Assembly (NCBI GenBank): GCA_023433345.1
Contig: JAEZDA010000032.1
Span: 17,103 to 81,102 of the forward strand
Direction of reading: 5' to 3'
DNA from: Bacteroidota bacterium
Lineage (GTDB): Bacteria > Bacteroidota > Bacteroidia > Chitinophagales > Chitinophagaceae
DNA length: 64,000 bases
A model generated the notes under the pieces. That model was not told the DNA's origin and ran no database searches. It saw nothing but the letters and a program-made list of their open reading frames with translations. The translations under genes were made by a program, and so were the position numbers. Below are positions 49,515 to 58,774 of this stretch, one piece after another. Positions within the stretch are counted from its first letter, which is position 1. Every line of letters begins with the position of its first letter.

Positions 49515-50462
49515 ATGATAAGAATTGGAATTGATATGATGGGCGGAGATTTCGCGCCAGCAGAAGCGGTAAAAGGATCAATTGAATTTATTAAGGAACA
49601 AGAAAACGGGGAAATTCATCTGGTGATGATAGGCGATGAGCCATCGATCAGAAAACACCTCGAGCAGGCTCACATACCACCCGGCTCATTCTCCATTGTT
49701 CACGCATCTGAAACGATCGAGATGCACGAACACCCCACAAAGGCTCTTAAAGAAAAACAACACTCCTCAATTGCAATCGGCTTCCATCTATTATCAGCGG
49801 GAAAAACCGATGCCTTTATCAGCGCGGGAAACACCGGCGCCATGATGGTCGGAGCGCTGTTCAGCATAAAAACCATAGAAGGCGTTTCAAGGCCAACGAT
49901 CGGCGCATACCTTCCGCGTGAAGACGGCAGCCTCGGGCTGTTGGTTGATGTGGGCCTGAACGCAGATTGCAAACCTGAAAATCTGAATCAGTTTGCCGTT
50001 CTGGGCTCTCTCTTTGCCGAGCATGTTTTAAAAATAAACTCGCCACGTGTGGGCCTCATCAACCTTGGTGAAGAAGAAGGCAAGGGAAACCTGCTGGCCC
50101 AGGGAGCATTCCCGCTTTTGAAGGAAAACTCGAGGTTAAATTTCATTGGAAACATTGAAGGGCGCGACATTTTGCTGGACAAGGCTGACGTTTGCGTATG
50201 CGATGGCTTTACGGGAAATGTTGTGTTGAAACTTGCTGAAAGTATCTATGATATTGTGCAACGCAGGCAAATAAAAGATGAACACTTTGAACGCTTCAAC
50301 TTTGAAGTTTATGGAGGTGTGCCGGTGCTGGGTGTTTCAAAGCCGGTGATCATCGGCCATGGCATTTCCCACTCGATCGCATTCAGGAACATGATCAGGA
50401 TCGCCTGCACCATGCTTGAAACGGATCTCACCAGGCGCATAGAAAAAGCGTTCGCAGTCTGA
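49515..50462 (+). CDS. plsX: Phosphate acyltransferase
   Basis: Makes acyl-phosphate from acyl-ACP for phospholipid synthesis. Typical motifs: GIDMMGGDFAPAEAVKG near 4-20, AGNTGAMMVGA near 102-112, GLLVDVGLNADCKPENLNQF near 141-160, and VCDGFTGNVVLKLAE near 220-234. Length of 315 aa is normal. It follows rpmF in the classical DUF177-rpmF-plsX order, but fabH, which often comes next, is absent. Confidence 0.96.
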   Translation: MIRIGIDMMGGDFAPAEAVKGSIEFIKEQENGEIHLVMIGDEPSIRKHLEQAHIPPGSFSIVHASETIEMHEHPTKALKEKQHSSIAIGFHLLSAGKTDAFISAGNTGAMMVGALFSIKTIEGVSRPTIGAYLPREDGSLGLLVDVGLNADCKPENLNQFAVLGSLFAEHVLKINSPRVGLINLGEEEGKGNLLAQGAFPLLKENSRLNFIGNIEGRDILLDKADVCVCDGFTGNVVLKLAESIYDIVQRRQIKDEHFERFNFEVYGGVPVLGVSKPVIIGHGISHSIAFRNMIRIACTMLETDLTRRIEKAFAV

Positions 50463-50580
50463 TTCAACGATCTCCTTTCCTTCTGGCGAACCGGATAACA
50501 ACAACTTGTACACACCCTGTTGATAAGCCCGGAGTGCTGTTGCAGATTGTGTTAATTTTAGTTATCCAAAACAATCATTG

Positions 50581-51732
50581 ATGTTGCTATCTATATTAAA
50601 ACGAATTGCATTAGCAAGTGCGATCGTATTCATTTTTATTAATGTGTCGGCTCAAACAGTGAATAAAATTTCCCTGAAAACCGGGCAGCTTTATTCGGGA
50701 ATTGAAGTAGGCTCAAAGGGCGTAAAAATGAGCATCCTTGAAATGAGCAAGGAAACACAGAAAACCGGCAACTACAATGTTGTAAAGGATACATCAGTAA
50801 ACACCGACTTCATTTCATTTACTGAGCAAACTTTCGCAGCCACTCTTAATGCATTGACGGGTTTGTACCGCGTTGCAACCGATCAATATCGTATCGAACC
50901 ACGTTTTGTATTCACTGCTATCAGCAGCGGTGTGAGCATTCAGGCTGATAAAGATGCGAAAAAAGAATGGCTGTCCCGGCTCGCAAATGAATTCAGAACT
51001 ATCGTAAAAGAACCATCGCGCGTGGTTTCAGTAATCGATGTAAAAGAAGAAGCCCGTCTTTCACACCTCGGCATAATTCCTGATTCTCGCAGGTTCTCTA
51101 CCTTTCTAATTGATATCGGAAGCGGAAATACGAAGGGAGGCTTCTTCCCTACTGACAATACTAATGACATTCGCCTTTTTCAACTTACCTGGGGTACCAA
51201 AAGTATCGCTAACGCAACTAATTCGCGCTTAGGTGAGGATAGTAGTATGACCAATTTCTCACGACAGCTGCAACGCGTTCTGGCAGGTTCGGCCGATCAG
51301 GAGATCGTATATGCGGTAAACGTTAGTGGCGCTTACAACATGAGTGATAACATTGCCTTTAGTGGTGGTATTGCCTGGGCCGTGGCCACGCTGGCTTATC
51401 CCGAACTGATAGATAACGCTGTGGTTCCCGTTTCATACGATGAGATCGCGGCCTTCATGGAAAGGATCGCAAAAAATTATAACAGCCTGTCTCCGGAAGC
51501 GGTGGCTAAAAGCGTAAGTGATGCAACGGTAGACAAAAAACTGGTTGCTAAACAATCTAAAACTGTAAACAAAGTTTTTGATCAACGCGCGCTCTTATCC
51601 GGAACAGGATTGCTTCTTAAAATCATGAGGCAGTTTGAAGGTGTTTATGAAAAGAAACAGTTCTTCCTGGTTAAAAACGGTCAGGTAGGCTGGATCTCCG
51701 CTTTCGTGAACCAGGCAATAACCACCCAATAA
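50581..51732 (+). CDS. Exported Ppx/GppA-like actin-fold protein
   Basis: A 383-aa protein with a convincing signal peptide (MLLSILKRIALASAIVFIFI then NVSAQ; 1-25). The mature part resembles the Ppx/GppA and ASKHA fold: YSGIEVGSKGVKMSILEM (about 38-55) corresponds to the phosphate-1 loop, FLIDIGSGNTKGGFF (about 176-190) to phosphate-2, and a GTKSIA segment follows. Members normally hydrolyse polyphosphate or pppGpp in the cytosol; here the export signal puts it in the periplasm. ATG at 50581 is preferred to the TTG immediately before it. It is followed 12 nt later by an anchored coiled-coil gene. Confidence 0.65.
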   Translation: MLLSILKRIALASAIVFIFINVSAQTVNKISLKTGQLYSGIEVGSKGVKMSILEMSKETQKTGNYNVVKDTSVNTDFISFTEQTFAATLNALTGLYRVATDQYRIEPRFVFTAISSGVSIQADKDAKKEWLSRLANEFRTIVKEPSRVVSVIDVKEEARLSHLGIIPDSRRFSTFLIDIGSGNTKGGFFPTDNTNDIRLFQLTWGTKSIANATNSRLGEDSSMTNFSRQLQRVLAGSADQEIVYAVNVSGAYNMSDNIAFSGGIAWAVATLAYPELIDNAVVPVSYDEIAAFMERIAKNYNSLSPEAVAKSVSDATVDKKLVAKQSKTVNKVFDQRALLSGTGLLLKIMRQFEGVYEKKQFFLVKNGQVGWISAFVNQAITTQ

Positions 51733-51744
51733 ACAGAATGATCC

Positions 51745-52710
51745 ATGCGAGACGTCCGCGTATCACTCTTATTGCTGATTTCATTTGTTTTGCTACTCGC
51801 TTCATTTCTTGTTTTGTGTATTTGGGGATATCGATCATATAATTTACGTGATACCCAACAAAACATTTCGAAAAATACTGGTCAGTCAAACCAGGATTCA
51901 CTGATGCTCTTGTACAATTCCGCCATTGGGAAACTGGAAGAGAAATTGGTTCACACCTCAACAGCTGCGGATTCAATTGGTCAGAATATCGACGGACGTT
52001 TGCAGGAATTTTACCGCCTTAAAAACGAATTGAGTGAAATGCTCAAAAACGCAACTACCAATGAGGATTTTGCGGCCGCCAGTAAAAAGATAGATGAACT
52101 TCAAAGCAGCATCAGGGAGTTAAAACGAACTAACAGGAACATTTCAGAAGAAAACCTGCGCTTGTACGACCTGCTTACTCAAATGCGAAATTCCCTGCAG
52201 ACGAATACGCCGAACCAGGCTAGAACCACCGGCCTTGCAACACTACCACAAGCGGGAGCCGAATTTACGGATGAAGAATTGGAAAGCGACCAGGGATCAC
52301 TGGAAAAGGTTTCATCAAGTAACGACAGGAAAGCGGCTGCTCCCGCTGTTTATGCAGCATCAGATTTAAACCTGGAAAGAATATCTAACAGGAACGATGG
52401 TGAGCACCTCGAGTTGGTGGGAAGTTTTGCCATAAAAAATAATCCCCGAATCACAACCAATGATGATATAATGGTGGTTGTAATTCAGCCTAACGGAAAA
52501 GTGTTGCAAAAGTCAGCCTGGGAATCAGGAACATTTCAAACCGCCGACGGAAAAAAAATCTATTCCTGTAAAATGAGAATCGAAAATCCGCAGGGGCCCG
52601 TTAGAAAGGTCACTTTCTCGCTGAATGGGGACAGGTTGCTCACGGGCAACTACGTGATGCAGGTTTATCACAAAGGGTGGATGATAGGAAATATTACGAA
52701 AAGGGTTTAA
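51745..52710 (+). CDS. Membrane-anchored coiled-coil protein of unknown function
   Basis: A 321-aa protein with one N-terminal membrane helix (about 6-28), a polar region and coiled coil (about 45-150), a linker of low complexity (about 150-205), and a C-terminal beta-rich domain (about 210-321) with EHLELVGSFAIKNNPRITTN and ending MVIGNITKRV-like as GWMIGNITKRV. The bulk lies in the periplasm. It is co-transcribed with the exported Ppx/GppA-like gene (12-nt gap) and may hold it at the membrane (inference). No family recognised. Confidence 0.65.
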   Translation: MRDVRVSLLLLISFVLLLASFLVLCIWGYRSYNLRDTQQNISKNTGQSNQDSLMLLYNSAIGKLEEKLVHTSTAADSIGQNIDGRLQEFYRLKNELSEMLKNATTNEDFAAASKKIDELQSSIRELKRTNRNISEENLRLYDLLTQMRNSLQTNTPNQARTTGLATLPQAGAEFTDEELESDQGSLEKVSSSNDRKAAAPAVYAASDLNLERISNRNDGEHLELVGSFAIKNNPRITTNDDIMVVVIQPNGKVLQKSAWESGTFQTADGKKIYSCKMRIENPQGPVRKVTFSLNGDRLLTGNYVMQVYHKGWMIGNITKRV

Positions 52711-52806
52711 TAATTACGGAAGGAGGAAAGGATGAACCTTCCCGTTGCATTTAAATAATTCTCCATTTGGAGTCTCCTGTTTGAAAAACCATCGAAGTCT
52801 GTACAT

Positions 52807-52837
52807 AAAAAAGCCATGATGAGATCATGGCTTTTTT
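52807..52837. terminator. Bidirectional terminator between converging genes
   Basis: A perfect 14-bp stem (52807-52820 with 52824-52837) with a 3-nt loop, beginning with A6 and ending with T6. It serves the coiled-coil gene on the plus strand and the OmpA gene on the minus strand. Confidence 0.9.
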
Positions 52838-52857
52838 AATATCTATAAAGTTGTCTT

Positions 52858-54459
52858 CTATTTGATCACGGTAAACTCAACGCGCCTGTTCATCTGGCGC
52901 CCTTCTGCTGTCATGTTGTTGGCAATTGGTTTGGTTTCCCCATAGCCTCTTGAAGTTATCCTTCCCATCTCTACGCCTTTGTATTCAAGATACTCCTTTG
53001 TTGCGATCGCCCTATCCTGCGAAAGCTTCATATTATCTTCCCTGGATCCGATCCAATCTGTATGGGCCGACAGCTCGATCCTTATACCGGGATTAGCCCG
53101 TAACACTTTCACCACCTTATCCAGCTCAGGGTATGATTCAGACTTCAGGTATGATTTTCCAAAAACGAAATAAACATTGTTCAAAGTAATGATCTCGCCT
53201 TCCCTCAATTCCTCATCATCTTCGAGGTCGTCAAGGTTGCGGCGCAAACTGTCGTCGGGGTTCACAATTCGAACTCCCTCAGGAGTCAGGTATAAATCGC
53301 GATGTATTTGCTTGTATGCATCAACCACTGTCAGATCGATCGTATCAGTAACTGTATGGAAAGAATCAGCAGTGGCACGCATCACATATTTCTTACCATA
53401 GGGAAGCACCATTTTGTAATCGCCGCTTTGAGGTTCAGCATAAATATTTCCTTCGTTCTTGCCGCCCACTTCATCATAATAAAGCGTAGCACCCACCGGC
53501 AATTTCGTTTGTGCATCCAGTACTTTTCCGTATACCAATACAACAGCATTAGGCTGTGCAAGAGAGTCAAGTTTTGTTTTAACAAGGTCAGCTCCTCCGT
53601 TTGTTTTCTCCATGCTTGAAAGGTAGGCGTACTGTCCGCTCGCATCGAGTGTAAAATATGCATCCCATTTCGGAGTGTTTACGGGAGCGCCAAGATTCAC
53701 TGGTGCGCTCCATTTTTTCCAGCTCTCATCTAACCGGCGCACCATCCATATATCATGTTCACCCAAGCCACCCGGCCTGTTACTTGCAAAGTAGAGCGTA
53801 ACACCATCCGCAGCCATGAAAGGAGATATCTCATCGTATTCGAAAGTGTTCACATCGGTGCCAAGGCTTTCAGGTGTGGTCCACGTATTGTCGTCATTGA
53901 GATGGCTTACATAGATATCATTGATAAAGGAATTTTTTTCTTCTGACAGGTACATGAGCAAGTGCTTTCCATTGCTCGTCATAAAACCGCCGGAATACAT
54001 ATCCTTTGATAATGACTCATAGCCTGGCACATTGATCATTTGAGGTTTTGACCAGCCATCTCCTTCTTTATTCAGCATTGAAAAGCCGCGACCTTTATAC
54101 ACGCCGTCTTCATACGCACCACGAATCATCACACGGTTTCCATCCGGAGATATCCAGAAAACCGCATTGTTCGCCTGCGCATTCATGAGTGCGGGGGCTT
54201 GTGTTGCAGGGCCCCATTTTCCATCTGCACCAAGTTGACTGAACCAGATGTCCTGCGCTTTTTTATCCGTTGAATAGAAAGTGTTTTTAGGATTTCCCTC
54301 TACAACATAATAGAGCAACTGTCCATCAGCGGAAATCGTTGGCCGCACTTCATGGTAAGCCGAATTCACCTGCGGGCCAAGATTTTCGAGAGTATCCGTT
54401 TGGCTAAAACCATGCACTGCCAAAACCAATGCAACTACATTGAGTATTACTTTTTTCAT
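52858..54459 (-). CDS. OmpA-family protein with WD40-like (PD40) propeller
   Basis: A 533-aa exported protein. Signal peptide 1-20 (ending GFSQ); several PD40/propeller repeats (about 30-290) with recurring blades such as EVRPTISADGQLLYYV, NNAVFWISPDGNRVMI and EYDEISPFMAADGVTLYFAS; a carboxypeptidase-regulatory-like domain (about 300-380); and a C-terminal OmpA domain (about 415-533) with HTDWIGSREDNMKLSQDRA that binds peptidoglycan. This layout is shared with PorE-like proteins of type IX secretion. It lies 19 nt after the PorP/SprF-like gene, a frequent pairing. Confidence 0.88.
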   Translation of the reverse strand: MKKVILNVVALVLAVHGFSQTDTLENLGPQVNSAYHEVRPTISADGQLLYYVVEGNPKNTFYSTDKKAQDIWFSQLGADGKWGPATQAPALMNAQANNAVFWISPDGNRVMIRGAYEDGVYKGRGFSMLNKEGDGWSKPQMINVPGYESLSKDMYSGGFMTSNGKHLLMYLSEEKNSFINDIYVSHLNDDNTWTTPESLGTDVNTFEYDEISPFMAADGVTLYFASNRPGGLGEHDIWMVRRLDESWKKWSAPVNLGAPVNTPKWDAYFTLDASGQYAYLSSMEKTNGGADLVKTKLDSLAQPNAVVLVYGKVLDAQTKLPVGATLYYDEVGGKNEGNIYAEPQSGDYKMVLPYGKKYVMRATADSFHTVTDTIDLTVVDAYKQIHRDLYLTPEGVRIVNPDDSLRRNLDDLEDDEELREGEIITLNNVYFVFGKSYLKSESYPELDKVVKVLRANPGIRIELSAHTDWIGSREDNMKLSQDRAIATKEYLEYKGVEMGRITSRGYGETKPIANNMTAEGRQMNRRVEFTVIK

Positions 54460-54478
54460 TGCTATTTATAAAAGGTTA

Positions 54479-55618
54479 TTACCAAAAATTTACTTTTCTG
54501 TAAAACTCTGTTCCGGGATTGGTGTTTCTCTTAAAGGAAAACAGCATAGCAACTTCAGCGCGTTCGGCTGTATAAGCAGTGAACTTTCCGAAATTAAGAG
54601 GATGTTCGTAGGTAGCACGTAGGTTTAATGCCTTTCCTAAATATAAATTAAGATAGGGCATCACTGTTCTGAATGAACGGGTGTATAATCCAAAATTCAG
54701 GTTGGTATTTTTGAGTGGATTTGTTTTATAAAATTCAACGCCTGCCCAGAAATCCGAGATGTGCATACTGTCTTTATTGAACTCGCGGCTTCTCAGGTAT
54801 AAACCTTCTTGCCAGTAATAGTTCTTTTGAACAATGCCCCAACGGTCGTTGAATTTAAGGCGCAACATCGAGTGCGCAGTCACGCGGTGACGTAACTTCT
54901 TTTCATCGTCACGGTCAAAGATATCTGCCTGTGGATAAAACAGGTGATACATCGCACCGCCAATTTCAAAAGCAACGGGTTCAGTGACCATCCCGTAATA
55001 AGCGCCAACATTTGCATCAACATAATTCTTGTCGCCTTTGCGATCTGTCATCACGCCCTGCGGATACGCAAACCCATCACCGGAAATTTCACGGTCGAAT
55101 TCCTTTCCCTTGGTTTCATCCACTTCTCCCATCGCATAGGTTACCTGGCCGCCTACGCCCCAATATTTGTTTCTGCGCGGATAAAAATGGCGTGCCACCG
55201 AAGCGGAAATGAACTTAGCAGACAGCGGAGAATTGCTCTCTCCATACTGGTAATAGTTCAAGCCCGCTGCCCAATATCCCGCAGCGCCGCGGAGCTGATC
55301 ATTAATTTTATCTTTCGCTTCTGCCAATACTTTTTTACCTTCTGTATTTCTTGCTACGAAGGAATAGTTTTCATCGCCGGAAGAACGGTATTTGCCGAAT
55401 TTATATTCTACGAAACCGTTCACATGATGCATAACACCGAAGCGTGAATCCTGGTGGCTGTATAAAGCTCCCACCCTTGCCTTTCCGTCGAATCTGCCGG
55501 TAAGTGAAGGATTGAACATCTGGGTAGGTGTGCCCAGTTGCGAAAAACGTGCGTTCTGAGCATTAGTGACCATTGCTGACGACAAGAAAATTACAAAGAG
55601 TAATTTTGAAATTCTCAT
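54479..55618 (-). CDS. PorP/SprF-family type IX secretion outer-membrane protein
   Basis: A 379-aa predicted beta-barrel with a signal peptide (1-20, ending TNAQ). The mature start NARFSQLGTPTQMFNPSLTG resembles PorP/SprF, in which an early FSQ/YMFNPA-type motif (here QMFNPSLTGR) is characteristic; the rest is made of alternating strands with aromatic girdles. Such proteins are paired with OmpA-like or very large adhesin genes and help anchor them. Here the OmpA-propeller gene follows 19 nt downstream, and the glycan cluster is only 4 nt upstream. Confidence 0.85.
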   Translation of the reverse strand: MRISKLLFVIFLSSAMVTNAQNARFSQLGTPTQMFNPSLTGRFDGKARVGALYSHQDSRFGVMHHVNGFVEYKFGKYRSSGDENYSFVARNTEGKKVLAEAKDKINDQLRGAAGYWAAGLNYYQYGESNSPLSAKFISASVARHFYPRRNKYWGVGGQVTYAMGEVDETKGKEFDREISGDGFAYPQGVMTDRKGDKNYVDANVGAYYGMVTEPVAFEIGGAMYHLFYPQADIFDRDDEKKLRHRVTAHSMLRLKFNDRWGIVQKNYYWQEGLYLRSREFNKDSMHISDFWAGVEFYKTNPLKNTNLNFGLYTRSFRTVMPYLNLYLGKALNLRATYEHPLNFGKFTAYTAERAEVAMLFSFKRNTNPGTEFYRKVNFW

Positions 55619-55622
55619 ATTC

Positions 55623-57566
55623 TTAGTTTTGAAAATTGTATTTGTTGGCCTTAAAATTCGGTTTCAAGATAACTGATTTTCCATCAGTGGGTAAATTATA
55701 TTTATATTCAGGCAGCAACATCTTGATAGTGCGTTTGTAAACTTCCGGTTCAAAATTATTCTCAAGTGCCATAAAAGAATGAATAATATTTTCAGCTTCT
55801 TCAAGCTGATGATCGTCTTCCTTGCTTATCATGATCTTTTCATGATGAGTTTCGCGAAGCTTTTCCGTTTCCAGGAACAGGTCTTCATAGAGCTTCTCTC
55901 CGGGCCGTTCTCCGATGAAATGGATCTGCATGTCCACATCAGGCACATATCCCGCAAGCCTTATCATATTTCTTGCCAGATCAACGATCTTAACGGGCTG
56001 GCCCATGTCGAATACAAACACCTCTCCACCCTTACTCATTATCGATGCTTCAAGTACAAGCTGGCAGGCTTCTCCAATGGTCATGAAGTAGCGCGTCATA
56101 TCCGGGTGTGTAACGGTAACAGGACCACCCTGTTGAATCTGCTTCTTAAACAGTGGTACAACAGAGCCGTTAGAACCGAGTACGTTTCCGAAACGCGTTA
56201 TGGCAAATTTGGTATTGCTTTTTGTGCCTGAATAACATTGTACGATCACTTCTGCAAGCCTTTTAGTAGCGCCCATAACACTGGTGGGGTGAACAGCTTT
56301 ATCAGACGATACAAAAACAAATTTTTCGGCATTATACTTAATGGCAAGCTTTACGATCTGCCACGTAGCGATGATATTGGTTTGAATGGCCTGCCACGGA
56401 AATTCTTCCATTAAAGGCACGTGCTTATAAGCAGCTGCATGATAAATAAAATGCGGGGAGAATTTTTCAAACACTTCGTACATCATCTCCTCATTACGCA
56501 CATCTGAAAGAATAAAGCGATATTGTATTGCAGGATAGGTTCTCTTTAATTCCTGCTCAAGATCATAAAGCGCACTTTCTGAAAAATCAACACAAACAAC
56601 AAGGGAGGCGTTATGCTTTGAAAGTTTCCGTACAATTTCACTACCAATAGAACCAGCAGCACCGGTGACCATAACCGTTTTCCCGGTAAGATTACGTGCC
56701 ACGTGTTCATCATAAAGCTCAATCACCTCTCGGTTCATAAGGTCACTTATATCGAGGGAAGCCAACTTGTCTATATTGAAATTTGATAGCAGGCTCTTTA
56801 TTGAAGTGATCTCCTTTATTCTCAAATTCATTTTAATAGTGCTCTCCAGGAACTTCGCCTTACGGGCAGGGGTAAGCGCTTTATTGGCGATGATGATATC
56901 GGTAATATTTTTTTCGCGGATGATATCTTCCAGCGACTCCCCCGCCGCCAATACTTTTACGCCCTCAATGTAACGGCCAATCTTATTCCTATCATCATCA
57001 ATAAAACCCATCAGCCTGAATCCATGCTCGTGGGTGCTGTATATCGATTTCTTTAAAAACACTCCGAGATGGCCGGCTCCGTATATTAGCAGCCTTTTTT
57101 CAGGCGCTATCTTTTTAGCCTTACGGTAATAAGTATAGAGAAAGCTGATGATCAACCGGCTTCCAATTATGTAAAGGGATGTGATGAAGAAACTAACGAG
57201 AAATATTTCAGGCCTCAATAAATGCTTTGGGGGAAGCAGCCGCCCCAGGAAGAGGCTCACTACATGAATGAGCAGAACTATACCGATCAGGTTAAGATAA
57301 TCGTTGCTGTTAAAGAACCTGATCACCTTTTTATAAACCTTAAAAACAGCCCATGCAAAAATGGCAACCGTCAGGTGGATCAGGCTATGATAAAGGACGG
57401 TTTTTAGAGGAAACTCTGAAATGTTCAAGATACGGTAGTGGGCAAATAAAGAGGATATCAACCCTAAAAGGATGAGAAACTGATCGCCCACTAAAACCAG
57501 GTCGGAAGGCCTGAAATTTAATCTCTTACTTCCGCGCACTGAGTACATCTTTGATTCCATGAACAA
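55623..57566 (-). CDS. Membrane nucleotide-sugar 4,6-dehydratase, PglF/CapD-like
   Basis: A 647-aa protein with four N-terminal membrane helices (about 25-135), a first nucleotide-binding domain (LLIYGAGHLGVFLKKSIY near 165-182) and a second catalytic Rossmann domain (VMVTGAAGSIGSEIVRKL near 300-317). The SSDKAVHPTSVMGATKR stretch (about 425-441) contains the Met-for-Tyr version of the catalytic site known in PglF/WbpM. Such enzymes convert UDP-GlcNAc to its 4-keto-6-deoxy form. The frame allows starts at 57566, 57560 or 57548, all inside the end of the aminotransferase gene. It belongs with PglE/D/C-like genes upstream. Confidence 0.9.
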   Translation of the reverse strand: MFMESKMYSVRGSKRLNFRPSDLVLVGDQFLILLGLISSLFAHYRILNISEFPLKTVLYHSLIHLTVAIFAWAVFKVYKKVIRFFNSNDYLNLIGIVLLIHVVSLFLGRLLPPKHLLRPEIFLVSFFITSLYIIGSRLIISFLYTYYRKAKKIAPEKRLLIYGAGHLGVFLKKSIYSTHEHGFRLMGFIDDDRNKIGRYIEGVKVLAAGESLEDIIREKNITDIIIANKALTPARKAKFLESTIKMNLRIKEITSIKSLLSNFNIDKLASLDISDLMNREVIELYDEHVARNLTGKTVMVTGAAGSIGSEIVRKLSKHNASLVVCVDFSESALYDLEQELKRTYPAIQYRFILSDVRNEEMMYEVFEKFSPHFIYHAAAYKHVPLMEEFPWQAIQTNIIATWQIVKLAIKYNAEKFVFVSSDKAVHPTSVMGATKRLAEVIVQCYSGTKSNTKFAITRFGNVLGSNGSVVPLFKKQIQQGGPVTVTHPDMTRYFMTIGEACQLVLEASIMSKGGEVFVFDMGQPVKIVDLARNMIRLAGYVPDVDMQIHFIGERPGEKLYEDLFLETEKLRETHHEKIMISKEDDHQLEEAENIIHSFMALENNFEPEVYKRTIKMLLPEYKYNLPTDGKSVILKPNFKANKYNFQN

Positions 57567-58659
57567 CTTTTTTTAAATTCTCCTCCGTAAGGTTTGACCC
57601 ACTGGGCAGGCAAAGGCCATTTTGGAATAACCTGTCGCTTACTCCATTATTATAATGATCGCAGTTTTGGAATACGGGTTGCTGATGCAAAGGTTTCCAC
57701 AGGGGACGTGTTTCGATCTCTTTCTCTTCCAATGCAATTCGAATACGGTCATTCATGCCTGAGCCCAGCTTTTCGCTTAACAGGATTGTGGTTAGCCAAC
57801 GGTTGGAATAAATATTATCCGACTCCTTACAAAAATCAATCCCTTCTATCTCTGAGAGTTCATTTGTGTAAAAATCAAATATTTCCCGTCGTCTTTCAAC
57901 CCGGTCCGTTAATACTTCCATCTGGCCACGCCCAATCCCGGCGCATACGTTACTAAGCCTGTAGTTGTATCCAACTTCCTTATGTAAATAAAAAGGAGCC
58001 GGTTCTTTTGCCTGTGCTGAAATGTGCCGGGCCCGCCTGATGATCTCTTCATCGTTTGAGGCCAGGGCCCCACCGCCACTGGTTGTTATAATTTTATTTC
58101 CATTAAAACTAAGTATGCCGATCTTCCCCATACTTCCGCATGGCTTTCCGTGGTACAAACTCCCCAACGCCTCCGCTGCATCTTCGATAACGGGTATTTC
58201 ATACCTGCCAGCTATACTCATAATCTGCTCCATCTTCGCGGGCATGCCATAAAGATGAACCACCACTATTGCGGATATTTTCCGGCCTTTTTTCTTTTGA
58301 TCTTTGATAGCTTCCTCCAAAAGTTCAGGATCCATATTCCACGTATCCGCTTCACTATCTACAAAAACCGGTTTTGCGCCGCAGTATAAAATTGGGAATG
58401 CAGAAGCTGCAAAGGTGAAACTCTGACAGATGACCACTGAATTTGGTTCAACATTCAACAAATCCATGGAAAGGTGCAGGGCTCCGGAGCCGGAACTAAG
58501 AGATAAAACGCCCTTAACGTTTAGCCGTTCTGCAAGCTGCTGTTCAAAGGCAGTCACATTCGGACCAAGAGGCGCGATCCAGTTTGATGAAAATGCCTCT
58601 TCTACATACGCTCTTTCCTTCTCGCCCATATGCGGCGAGGAAAGCCAGATTTTTGACAC
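57526..58659 (-). CDS. DegT/DnrJ/EryC1/StrS sugar aminotransferase, PglE-like
   Basis: PLP-dependent enzyme that puts an amino group on a 4-keto sugar. Family motifs are SSGSGALHLSMDLL near 55-68, FVDSEADTWNMDPELLEEAI near 100-119, VIEDAAEALGS near 156-166, and SFNGNKIITTSGGGAL near 179-194 with the PLP lysine. Length of 377 aa matches PglE. Its coding end overlaps the dehydratase gene. A promoter (58723-58730) lies 63 nt upstream, so these two genes may be read separately from the acetyltransferase and sugar-transferase group. Confidence 0.93.
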   Translation of the reverse strand: MSKIWLSSPHMGEKERAYVEEAFSSNWIAPLGPNVTAFEQQLAERLNVKGVLSLSSGSGALHLSMDLLNVEPNSVVICQSFTFAASAFPILYCGAKPVFVDSEADTWNMDPELLEEAIKDQKKKGRKISAIVVVHLYGMPAKMEQIMSIAGRYEIPVIEDAAEALGSLYHGKPCGSMGKIGILSFNGNKIITTSGGGALASNDEEIIRRARHISAQAKEPAPFYLHKEVGYNYRLSNVCAGIGRGQMEVLTDRVERRREIFDFYTNELSEIEGIDFCKESDNIYSNRWLTTILLSEKLGSGMNDRIRIALEEKEIETRPLWKPLHQQPVFQNCDHYNNGVSDRLFQNGLCLPSGSNLTEENLKKVVHGIKDVLSARK

Positions 58660-58722
58660 TAATTCAGATGGTTTAATCAGAAATTACCCTGAAATAATTC
58701 GATCAGGATATTGTTACCCGCA

Positions 58723-58755
58723 AAAGTATACAAAAAAAGCTACTTTTTAACAATT
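58723..58755 (-). promoter_or_regulatory. Promoter-like element before the PglE-like gene
   Basis: The minus strand reads TACTTTTG at 58730-58723, preceded by a TTG about 22 nt upstream, as in Bacteroidota promoters. It lies 63 nt before the aminotransferase start. Confidence 0.5.
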
Positions 58756-58774
58756 CTTTTTAGCAATCAAACAC

